A DNA stretch of 43,357 nt from CAYOHR01 sp964512145 (lineage in GTDB: Bacteria; Bacteroidota; Bacteroidia; Flavobacteriales_G; JALEGO01), in assembly GCA_964512145.1 (NCBI GenBank), contig CAZEIM010000023.1, positions 1 through 43,357 of the forward strand. Direction: 5' to 3'. Below are positions 16,289 through 25,096 of this stretch, piece after piece; position 1 is the first letter of the stretch; every line of letters begins with the position of its first letter. The position numbers were made by a program, and so were the translations under genes. The notes beneath the pieces are model-generated. The model was not told the DNA's origin, did not search any database, and worked only from the letters and a program-made list of their open reading frames with translations.

Positions 16289-16399
16289 TTTATACTTCGA
16301 CTAAACAAGTTTGCTCATTATTACCGGTACTAACCGACTTTGCTATCCACAAATTCGTCAAGTACCGGTATATATCCATTTGCCTTTAGAAACCCGAAA

Positions 16400-18754
16400 C
16401 TACTGTTTTACAAAAGATATTCTTTGCTCTCCATACTGTAATACATACACCCCGGGAGTTAAATGCTGTATATCTATTGGTTGGGTGTTATCTTCGGTAT
16501 TGGGCAGTATCCATTGTTTTAATTCTCCCATAGTATTGTAAATATAAAAACCTTCAGTTTCGTAAATGTTTTGCTGTTCTGGTAATTCTAAGTTTAAACT
16601 GTTTTGTGCCGGATTGGGGTATAGTTTTAGGTTTTCTGCTCGTTGGGGTTTGTATAGGGTATGTACTATATTAAAACTGGTTTGGGTACCATCGTAATCG
16701 GTTTGGCTTAAGCGGTAATAGTTATCTCCTTGGTAAGGACTTTCATCGTAATATACATAATCTTGTTTTTGGGTGCTGTTGCCGGCTCCCGGGATTTGTG
16801 CCATAGGCTCCCAGGTACTGCCGTTGGGTGATTTTTGTAAGGTAAAATAGGCGTTGTTGATCTCCGTAGCCGTTTGCCAGTTCAGTTGTATGTAGTTTAT
16901 TTTGGGTGTAGCTGTAAACTCGGTTAACTCAATGGGTAATGGATGCATGGTGGTTTTAGCATAAAAACCGATGGTGCTAAAGGTGGTAAGCTGAAACTCC
17001 GCATAAGCGATTCCTCCCTCGGTTCCGGTGGCAATAGGTTCTAAATGTACTCCAGAAGGCAAATCGGTACTGCTTATATCGGCTACAACCTCAGCAGCAG
17101 TATGGTAGTTGCTTTTAAACCAACCGCTATATTGTAGGGTGCCGGCCGGAAAAGCATTGTTGGTCATATTGATGTGTTCGGTAGCATTGTAATACACCCG
17201 TACAATAACCCCACCATTTGCACTATACGTACCGGGTGCTTCTATACTGGTAAGCCTTCTGCTAATGCGAAATGTGTGACCACTTCCGGTAGCTTGGTAA
17301 TAGCCGTTAGCATTGCTGGTAACCCCCGGAGGTAAAGCCCCAATACTATTATTATTTACTGAAACAGTAGTAGGATTTATTGTATTTCCATTAGGATCTA
17401 TAAATAAAAATCTTTGAGAAATATTTGATAAGTTATAATATTTATAATTGCAATTTAACAAACTACTAATACTATTTCCTGCAGCAAGTAAATATGGTAC
17501 TCCCCCAACCTCCGCATCTCCATTAATTGTCCATCCATAAGTATTAATAATACTTTGTCTAGCATCTTTAGCGTTACAATACCTCCTGCCAATACAGTCA
17601 ATTGTTCGGCCACTTTGTAAGGATTGAGTTGACCAGCCTATTAAGGTATTGTCATAGTTCTCAACACTCATAGCGCAACTACTCAACATGCTTGAAAAAT
17701 TGATGATATTTTCAATGTTCCATGCACCTAAGTTTTGATTAAAATTTGCCGCATTATAAAACATTCCAGAAACAAGAGTGACAGAAGAAGTATTCCAACC
17801 ACCTATGTCCTGATTAAATAAAAAAGCACCATAAAACATATTAGTGAGATCAGATACATTTTGTATATCCCAACTCCCAATATCCTGATTAAAAGCTGTC
17901 GCTTGGTAAAAGAAGTTAGACATGCTAGTAACATTTGAAGTATTCCAACTGCCAATATTTTGATTAAAACTGGTTGCTTGGTAAAACATATAATGCATAA
18001 AGTTTACCGAGGACGTGTTCCAGGCACCTATGGGTTGATTAAAAACTGAAGCTTGCCTAAACATATTTGAAAAACTTGTGACTTTAGAAGTATTCCAATT
18101 ATTTATTGTAGCTAAACCACCATTATTAAAAGCTGAAGCTTGGTAAAACATTTCGTTCATATCGGTAACGTTTGAAACATTCCAATCTCCAATATTTTGG
18201 TTGAAACTAGTTGCTAAATTAAACATTCTATACATATTCGTTACCGTAGACATATTCCAGTCTCCAATATTACTAGGTCCATTCAACGCACTACAAGCTC
18301 TAAACATTGCTGTCATATTTGAAACGGAAGAAAAATTAGGTAAATCAGTAGCTGTAATATTTAAATTACTACAACCCCAAAATGCATTTTGCATGTTTGT
18401 CCAAGGAACATCGCCCCATTGAGTAACATCAATTAATCTTAATCTGTGCGTGCCATTGCTGATGTAAAATAACCTAAGATTTGTCGGTTCCATACTTAAT
18501 GTTAATGTATCTCCTGCACTAATTGTTACCGATAAAGTACATGCACCAGCACTAGTAACAGTAAAAGAAGATGCCCCATTATTTCCCGATGGAGAACATG
18601 ACCAAGTATAATTTACACCTCCAGCAGTAGTATGTGTATTAAAAATAACATTTGCACTTGCCGATGGAAAATACCATTTGGTAATAAAATTCTGTGCCTC
18701 TATACTCAGCACTGAAAAAGCCAAAAACAATAATAATAATAATTTTATGCACAT
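16400..18754 (-). CDS. BspA-type (DUF285) surface protein with T9SS type A sorting domain
   Basis: A 784-aa secreted protein. Signal peptide 1-20 (LLLLLFLAFSVLSIEA), then about nine DUF285 repeats of roughly 23-30 aa (about 115-370; typical unit MFYQATSFNQNIGSWNTSNV). Two beta-rich spacers follow, then the Fn3-like block PIELTEFTATPKINYIQLNW (about 610-700), and a type A sorting domain from LKLYPNPAQNSLNLELPEQ to the C-terminal ISFVKQ. T9SS would export it and then cleave or attach it at the surface. BspA-type repeats are known in adhesins. The DNA for the C-terminal part (16400 to about 17340) looks more GC-rich than the AT-rich repeat part, suggesting modular exchange. Related palindromes flank the gene. 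Confidence 0.92.
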   Translation of the reverse strand: MCIKLLLLLFLAFSVLSIEAQNFITKWYFPSASANVIFNTHTTAGGVNYTWSCSPSGNNGASSFTVTSAGACTLSVTISAGDTLTLSMEPTNLRLFYISNGTHRLRLIDVTQWGDVPWTNMQNAFWGCSNLNITATDLPNFSSVSNMTAMFRACSALNGPSNIGDWNMSTVTNMYRMFNLATSFNQNIGDWNVSNVTDMNEMFYQASAFNNGGLATINNWNTSKVTSFSNMFRQASVFNQPIGAWNTSSVNFMHYMFYQATSFNQNIGSWNTSNVTSMSNFFYQATAFNQDIGSWDIQNVSDLTNMFYGAFLFNQDIGGWNTSSVTLVSGMFYNAANFNQNLGAWNIENIINFSSMLSSCAMSVENYDNTLIGWSTQSLQSGRTIDCIGRRYCNAKDARQSIINTYGWTINGDAEVGGVPYLLAAGNSISSLLNCNYKYYNLSNISQRFLFIDPNGNTINPTTVSVNNNSIGALPPGVTSNANGYYQATGSGHTFRISRRLTSIEAPGTYSANGGVIVRVYYNATEHINMTNNAFPAGTLQYSGWFKSNYHTAAEVVADISSTDLPSGVHLEPIATGTEGGIAYAEFQLTTFSTIGFYAKTTMHPLPIELTEFTATPKINYIQLNWQTATEINNAYFTLQKSPNGSTWEPMAQIPGAGNSTQKQDYVYYDESPYQGDNYYRLSQTDYDGTQTSFNIVHTLYKPQRAENLKLYPNPAQNSLNLELPEQQNIYETEGFYIYNTMGELKQWILPNTEDNTQPIDIQHLTPGVYVLQYGEQRISFVKQ

Positions 18755-18818
18755 ATTAGTAGCAAATATTACATTAAACGAAAAAAAAAAACAAAATAAA
18801 TGAACAAATAAGAAGCAA

Positions 18819-18849
<31 letters not shown>

Positions 18850-18898
18850 TAGGTTACGTTTTTTAATTATTAATGGAAAGTGGTAAGTCGGAAGGTTT

Positions 18899-18933
18899 CT
18901 CCATAGCCACGGGTTTAACCCATGGCTAAGGAG
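18899..18933. repeat. REP-like palindrome, copy 2
   Basis: Arms CTCCATAGCCACGGG and CCCATGGCTAAGGAG around TTTAA, with one mismatch and one wobble pair. It has the same core (AGCCAyGGGTTTAA) as the palindrome at 16251-16288. It is preceded by GGTAAGTCGGAAGG, also found in the 15829-16399 island. Confidence 0.65.
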
Positions 18934-18991
18934 TTTCATATCCATTTGGAATTCTAAACAGAAAGAAGAATTTTTATTAAATCATACACTC

Positions 18992-18999
18992 TATATTTG
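18992..18999 (+). promoter_or_regulatory. Candidate -7 box for the alpha-2-macroglobulin gene
   Basis: TATATTTG matches TAnnTTTG and lies 15 nt before the ATG at 19015. No TTG is seen at the expected spacing, so this is only half of the consensus. Confidence 0.35.
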
Positions 19000-19014
19000 T
19001 AATAATATCTTTTT

Positions 19015-22000
19015 ATGAAACATATACTTGCTTATTTATTTTTGATTGCTTTTTTTTCCTTACAAAAAGTTTCTTGGACTCAGTCAGCTGACACCTATAA
19101 TGAAAGGTGGCGTACTATTGACTCTCTTAAATCAAAACAGCTTACTCGCTCAGCATTAGATGAGACTAATAAATTGTTTGAGTTCGTCAAAAACAAAAAG
19201 AATTCAGAACAAATCATTAAATGTTTAATCTACAAAATAGGTTTTGAAACTTACTTACATGAAGATGCTTTTACAAATTCCTTCCAGTATTTAATGCTTG
19301 AGATAAATTTATCAAAAGAACCGCAAAAGCAATGGTTACATTCTATGACTGCAGAAATATTAAGCAATTATTACACCTATAATTATTGGACATATAATAA
19401 CCGGACATTTTTACCCAATAAAGACTCCCTAAAACCCTTAACCTGGAGTCATGAAAAAATTTTACAAGAAATTACCTACCATATAAAGCAATCTTTACAA
19501 AACCCCAAGTTATTGTTTACTTTACCTAGCAACTATTTTCCAGAGATTATTGAACCCGGTAAAGATTCAAAAATATTAAAGCCTACTTTATTAGATTTAC
19601 TGTCAACTCGCGCCTTACATATTTTAAATACCATAAATTATGAACCTATAGAAGATATTGACTTTTTTTCTGAAGCGTATTTTGATATAAGTGCTAAATT
19701 CATTTACATAAAACCTGAAACTGAAGACTCCCTATCAGCTAATTACCTTTCTTTGCTCATTTACCAACAACTGACTTCTTTTCATGTAGAAAAAGCATTA
19801 GAAAACCATATGTATGAAAATCCTTTAGTTCAATATACCTTAGAGCGTTTACAGTGGATATATGAAAAATCCAATCTCGAAAATAAAGATGGGTTATATT
19901 TAACTTCTTTACAAAAATTATATCAACAAACCTCACACCTCCCATTGCAAGCATGGGTTGGTTATCAATTGTCACAACATTACCAAACACTAGGCAATCA
20001 ATACCATTTTAATGATTCTACAACACATCTATATAAAAATCTCCTAACAGAAGCTCATGATATTTGCCAAAATGTGCTAGAAAAATGGCCCAACGAATAT
20101 GGTGCAGAACAATGCAAACAATTATATCAAGAAATGACTACCCAAAACATTAATATTCAAGTAGAAAAAGTAGTTTCTCCAAATGCCCATTCTTTGGGCT
20201 TAGTTACCTATAAAAACACTCCAAAGCTATACTTTAAGCTTATCCCATTAAATTACAAGGAGTATAAAGAAATAAAGCAAAAAAATAACTCAGAAAATAT
20301 TATCCAAGTTTTAAATCATAAAAAAGCAGATAAAACTTGGCAAATAAATACGCTGGTATTCAAAGATTTTCAACCACATACCTTAGAATTTTCAATTCCG
20401 CCTATTTTAGAAGGATTTTATGTACTTGTATGCTCTAACGACTCTAGCTTTAATTATAGCAAAGCCACCTTAACATATAGTGAATTTTGGGCCAGTAATT
20501 TATCTTCAAACGAAAGAAGCCTAAAAAATAAAGGCACCATTATTCAAGTTTTACATAGGGAGAAAGGAATACCACTTGAACATGTTGAAATAATCCTATA
20601 TTCAAAGGATTATAATTACAAAATCAACTCTTATGAAGAAAAAGTCATAGGAAAATTTACTACTAACTCAAAAGGAGAAATTCTAATTCCGGAACAAAAT
20701 AAAGGATACAGAAACTATTTCTATGAACTTATTTATAAGAACGAATATTTACCTGTAGAAAATCTATATTCCTTATATTCTTCTTCTCTTCCAAGCCAAC
20801 AAATTCGCACGCATTTATTTACCGACCGAATCATATATAGACCCGGACAAGCAGTCCTTTTTAAAGGCATAGTAGTAGAAAAATTGGGTGAAGAATTCAC
20901 CATTCCATCCGAATACGCTACTACCATAAGCTTGTATGATGTAAACAGTCAAAAAATTGAAAGTATAGAGGTTGCTGTTAACGAATTTGGATCATTTAAA
21001 GGAGAGTTTATATTGCCCATGGGTTTATTAAATGGAAAAATGTACCTTAAAGATGAAAAAAACAAAACTACATATTACTTTTCGGTTGAAGAATACAAGC
21101 GACCAACCTTTGAAATGAGCTTTTACCCCTTATTAAATCATTATAAATTACATGATACTATTATTCAACAAGGTCAAATAAAAAACTTTTCTGGAGCTAC
21201 TTTAAATAATGTAGAAGTAAAATACACTGTTAGCCGGTCAGAATATAATCCTTATGTAAGATATTCGAAATACGAAACCCCTAGTTCAAATGTACAAAAC
21301 AAAACCATTACACAAGGCAAAACTAAGACAAACGATTTGGGTGAATTTTCGATTTCTTTTCATGCAAAAGCCCCTAGTACTCCAAAACACGAAAACTCAT
21401 TTTATATTTATCATATTTCTGTAGAAGCCACTGATATAAACGGAGAAACTCAAAAAAACAGCACCTATATATATTTAGGATATCAGGCCTATACATTATT
21501 TGCTCAAATAGAAGATTTTGTATGCCAAGAAAAGATACATGTTGCGCAAATTCAAGCATTAAATCTGCAAGGCGTAAAACAAATAGCCAATGTAGATGTA
21601 AACGTATTTTCTTTAAACCCATTGGAACAGGTATACATAAAAAGATATTGGGATAAACCGGAGTTTACATCTATTTCTGATGCTGATTGGAATAGAAATT
21701 TTTTCCATTATGAATCGCCCAAAAAAAATAATCCTGAAAATGAACGTAAAAACCGTATTGTTTGGAAAAAAAATATAAATACTGCCACAGATAGCGTATT
21801 AGATTTATCATTCACACGTTTGTTACCATCGGGTGAATACCTATTGCAATTAGAATCTAAAGATGCCTCAGGGGTTATAGTACGTTATTCTAAAAAATTT
21901 ACTGTATTTTCTGAAAAAGATAAAAAAACACCTACAGAAGATGTTGTTTGGACTTACCTATACGATAAAAAATACGAGCCTCAAGAAACGGCAAAAATAT

Positions 22001-25000
22001 TTGTAGGAACCAAAGAAAAGGAGCTTACACTTTTTGGTTATTTAGAAAAAAATGGAGAAATACTTTATGAAACTCTATTACCCTTAAAAAATGAGATGAA
22101 ATTTATTGAGATTCCTATGTTAGAATCCTACAGAGGAAATGTATTTTTTCATATATACACCTGTAAAAACAACCGATGGTATAAAAAAATCATACCTATC
22201 CGAATTCCTTATAGCAACAAAGAATTAAGCATAAAAACACAGCGCTTTAGAACTACATTATTGCCGGGAACACAAGAAGAGTGGTCATTTTTAATTCAAG
22301 GATCTAAGAGCGAAAAAAAAGTATCTGAATTAATGCTTGCAATGTACGATGCCTCTCTTGATCAACTATCTCCCTATAATTGGAACTTCAATATCTATAC
22401 AAACAGAATATCTCAAACACAACATATAGCCAAGGGGTTTCAATCTATCCCATCGGTAAATTACATTAAACCTAGCCTTTACATACCAAAAAATATTTCA
22501 ACCCTTGAGTTTGATAAATTACATTGGTTTGATCTTGATTTTTATGCTTTAACCTCAAGTTATAGAGGAGGAAACGGAATATACCCCACTAAGATGTTGA
22601 GTTTAAAAAACGACAAAAGCATGCTTGCAGTTGAAACTTTAGCTAGTGAGCAGGAATTTGATCAAATGGTTATGGAATCAAGTCCTGAAGAAACAATGGA
22701 TTCAGATTTTATTCATCAAAACCCACCCGTTATTCGAAAAAACTTACAAGAAACAGCCTTTTTCTTTCCTCAACTAAAAACCAATGAGTATGGAGATGTT
22801 CAAATTTCATTTACTGTACCAGAATCTCTTACAAGATGGAAATTATTGGGTTTAGCTCATACTCAAGAGTTGGAATATGGTTTATTCGAAAAAGAAGTCA
22901 TTACTCAGAAGAATATTATGGTTATGCCTAATCATCCACGATTTATAACCCAAAATGATCGAATAATATTGAGTTCAAAAATCATCAACAATACAGATAC
23001 AACACTCGAAATTGAAGCCTTTTTGGAATTTTTTAATCCTATTACCCATAAACCTCTGCAAGGATTTAAACATAAGCAGAAAACCATTTCCTTATCTCCC
23101 AAACAATCTAAATTTGTTGAATGGGAAATACATGTTCCCGATAGTCTATCTTTATTGGGATATAGAATTATTGCGCAAAGCACTCATTATAGTGATGGTG
23201 AAGAAAAAATTGTGCCGGTATTAAGCAATCGAAAACTAGTTATTGAATCACTTCCATTTACTTTAAGAGCTAACGAAAAAAAACAATATACATTTGCATC
23301 ATTTAAAAACAATCAATCCAATACCCTAAAAAATGAAAGTTATACTGTAGAGTTAACGTCTAACCCTATATGGTATGTAGTACAATCGATCCCCTATATG
23401 GCCGAGTTGCCTTATGAATCGGCCGAACAACTATTTACGCGATATTATTCTAATATGCTTGCATATCATATCATACATGCTAATCCTGAAATAAAGAATG
23501 TTTTAAATGCTTGGTCACATAATCATCAATCTGCTTTTACATCAAACCTGGAAAAAAACAAAGACTTAAAATACATATTATTAGAGCAAACCCCATGGGT
23601 ATTAAATGCTAAAGATGAAAGTTCTCAAAAAAAGAATTTAGCCTTATTTTTTCAAGAAAATTTGATAAGTCAACAGCAAAAAATTAATCTTCAAAAATTA
23701 AAAGAATGTCAACAATATAATGGAGGTTGGTCTTGGTTTAAAGGAATGCCAGAAAACAAGTACATTACTATGCATATTATATCAGGTTTAGGTCATCTTA
23801 AAAAACTGGGAATTTTAAATCAACCACAAATTGAAACAACCCAAATGATAGAAAAAGCTCTGCAATTTTTAGATCGTGAATTAGAAAAAGAATACGATTG
23901 GATATTAAAAAATGTTGATAAAAAACATGAATATCAACCCTCTGAAGATGTAATTCGGTATTTTTATGCTCGCAGCTTTTTTCTTGAGGACATACCAATA
24001 TCAGAAAATTCGAAACAAGCCTATGATTACTTTTTAAAACAAATGAAAAAAAAGTGGACCAAATATCCACTACATCAAAAAGGGCTAATTGCTTTAGTAT
24101 TTTATAGAAATCATGATATATTATTAGCAAAAGGAATTGTAAAATCTCTATTAGAAAACACCATTCAATCTCAAGAGTTAGGTATGTACTGGAAAAATCT
24201 TTCGGGTGGTTTATATACAAATGAGTCTTCTATAGAAACTCATGCTTTATTAATGGAGGCATTTAAAGAAATTGATCCAAACCCTAAAATTCAGAATGAA
24301 TTGAAAATTTGGCTTATTAAAAACAAACAAACCAGCCATTGGGGAACCTCTAAAGCAACGGCTAAGGCTTGTTATGTTTTATTAATGGACCAACAAACAA
24401 CCTGGCAAGTATCTGCTTCAAATATTTGGGTAAATCATAAAAAAATAAACGATACACAACATATAACACCCGAAGCCGGAACAGGATATTTTCAAAAAAC
24501 ATGGTATTCGGATGATGTTAAAAAATCGTTGTCAGAAATCGAAGTTGAAAACAGCCAACGTGAAATAGTATGGGGCGCAGCCTTTTGGAAATATATTGAA
24601 AACAGTGATAAAGTAGCGCAAAGCCCAACCACTGCTTCCCTAAGAATTGAAAAAAAAGTCTATATTAAAAAACAAACCAACTCAGGGACTACATTGATAG
24701 AAATAGGCCATGATAATATTCCAAAAGTAGGAGATAAAATAACCATTCGACTGGAAGTGTTTTGTGATAAAAATTATGAGTTTGTTCACATTCAAGACAA
24801 CAGAGCCGCTGGTTTAGAGCCCTTGCAACAATTATCGGGATTTCAATGGGGCGAAGGTATAGGATATTATCAGAGCACTCAGGATGCATCCACCCATTTT
24901 TTTATAGATCATTTAATAAAAGGTACATATATTTTTGAATATGATACTTGGGCCAGTCATTCAGGAAATTTTAATTTAGGTATTTCCTCCATTCAATGCC

Positions 25001-25065
25001 TTTATGCACCGGAGTTTAGTGCACATAGTTCGGGAAATAAAATACAAATACATGCAATTGAGTAA
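19015..25065 (+). CDS. Bacterial alpha-2-macroglobulin family protein, thioester lost
   Basis: 2016 aa, exported (signal peptide 1-22). A long helical N-terminal region (about 25-400) precedes the macroglobulin-like domains; MG2 contains DRIIYRPGQAVLFKGIVVEK (about 603-622), followed by SVEEYKRPTFEMSF. The A2M core domain has FFPQLKTNEYGDVQISFTVP and ESLTRWKLLGLAHT (about 1247-1285). The complement-like helical domain has YNGGWSWFKGMPENKYITMH (about 1570). At the thioester position, where CxEQ is expected, it reads ESAEQLF (Ser1469 to Gln1472), so the Cys is replaced by Ser and no covalent thioester trap can form. It resembles the thioester-less bacterial A2Ms (YfaS-like). A role as periplasmic or surface protease inhibitor is inferred from the family. 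Confidence 0.93.
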   Translation: MKHILAYLFLIAFFSLQKVSWTQSADTYNERWRTIDSLKSKQLTRSALDETNKLFEFVKNKKNSEQIIKCLIYKIGFETYLHEDAFTNSFQYLMLEINLSKEPQKQWLHSMTAEILSNYYTYNYWTYNNRTFLPNKDSLKPLTWSHEKILQEITYHIKQSLQNPKLLFTLPSNYFPEIIEPGKDSKILKPTLLDLLSTRALHILNTINYEPIEDIDFFSEAYFDISAKFIYIKPETEDSLSANYLSLLIYQQLTSFHVEKALENHMYENPLVQYTLERLQWIYEKSNLENKDGLYLTSLQKLYQQTSHLPLQAWVGYQLSQHYQTLGNQYHFNDSTTHLYKNLLTEAHDICQNVLEKWPNEYGAEQCKQLYQEMTTQNINIQVEKVVSPNAHSLGLVTYKNTPKLYFKLIPLNYKEYKEIKQKNNSENIIQVLNHKKADKTWQINTLVFKDFQPHTLEFSIPPILEGFYVLVCSNDSSFNYSKATLTYSEFWASNLSSNERSLKNKGTIIQVLHREKGIPLEHVEIILYSKDYNYKINSYEEKVIGKFTTNSKGEILIPEQNKGYRNYFYELIYKNEYLPVENLYSLYSSSLPSQQIRTHLFTDRIIYRPGQAVLFKGIVVEKLGEEFTIPSEYATTISLYDVNSQKIESIEVAVNEFGSFKGEFILPMGLLNGKMYLKDEKNKTTYYFSVEEYKRPTFEMSFYPLLNHYKLHDTIIQQGQIKNFSGATLNNVEVKYTVSRSEYNPYVRYSKYETPSSNVQNKTITQGKTKTNDLGEFSISFHAKAPSTPKHENSFYIYHISVEATDINGETQKNSTYIYLGYQAYTLFAQIEDFVCQEKIHVAQIQALNLQGVKQIANVDVNVFSLNPLEQVYIKRYWDKPEFTSISDADWNRNFFHYESPKKNNPENERKNRIVWKKNINTATDSVLDLSFTRLLPSGEYLLQLESKDASGVIVRYSKKFTVFSEKDKKTPTEDVVWTYLYDKKYEPQETAKIFVGTKEKELTLFGYLEKNGEILYETLLPLKNEMKFIEIPMLESYRGNVFFHIYTCKNNRWYKKIIPIRIPYSNKELSIKTQRFRTTLLPGTQEEWSFLIQGSKSEKKVSELMLAMYDASLDQLSPYNWNFNIYTNRISQTQHIAKGFQSIPSVNYIKPSLYIPKNISTLEFDKLHWFDLDFYALTSSYRGGNGIYPTKMLSLKNDKSMLAVETLASEQEFDQMVMESSPEETMDSDFIHQNPPVIRKNLQETAFFFPQLKTNEYGDVQISFTVPESLTRWKLLGLAHTQELEYGLFEKEVITQKNIMVMPNHPRFITQNDRIILSSKIINNTDTTLEIEAFLEFFNPITHKPLQGFKHKQKTISLSPKQSKFVEWEIHVPDSLSLLGYRIIAQSTHYSDGEEKIVPVLSNRKLVIESLPFTLRANEKKQYTFASFKNNQSNTLKNESYTVELTSNPIWYVVQSIPYMAELPYESAEQLFTRYYSNMLAYHIIHANPEIKNVLNAWSHNHQSAFTSNLEKNKDLKYILLEQTPWVLNAKDESSQKKNLALFFQENLISQQQKINLQKLKECQQYNGGWSWFKGMPENKYITMHIISGLGHLKKLGILNQPQIETTQMIEKALQFLDRELEKEYDWILKNVDKKHEYQPSEDVIRYFYARSFFLEDIPISENSKQAYDYFLKQMKKKWTKYPLHQKGLIALVFYRNHDILLAKGIVKSLLENTIQSQELGMYWKNLSGGLYTNESSIETHALLMEAFKEIDPNPKIQNELKIWLIKNKQTSHWGTSKATAKACYVLLMDQQTTWQVSASNIWVNHKKINDTQHITPEAGTGYFQKTWYSDDVKKSLSEIEVENSQREIVWGAAFWKYIENSDKVAQSPTTASLRIEKKVYIKKQTNSGTTLIEIGHDNIPKVGDKITIRLEVFCDKNYEFVHIQDNRAAGLEPLQQLSGFQWGEGIGYYQSTQDASTHFFIDHLIKGTYIFEYDTWASHSGNFNLGISSIQCLYAPEFSAHSSGNKIQIHAIE

Positions 25066-25096
25066 TTTTTATTATTTTCATAAAAAGTAAATATGT

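Larger units (their letters stand above)
15829..16399. other. Repeat-rich intergenic island without a gene
   Basis: 571 nt between lolD and the BspA-like gene. Contents in order: a hairpin with arms AATGGTAA and TTACCATT (about 15857-15884), sharing GGTAAGTCGGAAGG with 18877-18890; a hairpin with arms TTTTACT and AGTAAAA (about 15901-15921); the dispersed repeat copy B; a locally more GC-rich segment (about 16041-16150) with a small GGGAT/ATCCC palindrome; and a 38-nt palindrome at 16251-16288. Short ORFs here (15942-16157, 16311-16541) lack coding features. Confidence 0.7.

Noticed and set aside
16311..16541. 76-aa plus-strand ORF at the 3' end of the BspA-like gene
   Set aside because: Most of it is antisense to the T9SS sorting domain, whose coding frame is certain.
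23798..24220. 140-aa minus-strand open frame inside the alpha-2-macroglobulin gene
   Set aside because: It is antisense to a clearly coding domain, is rich in Phe/Leu/Ile from the AT-rich complement, and has no recognisable motif or start context.
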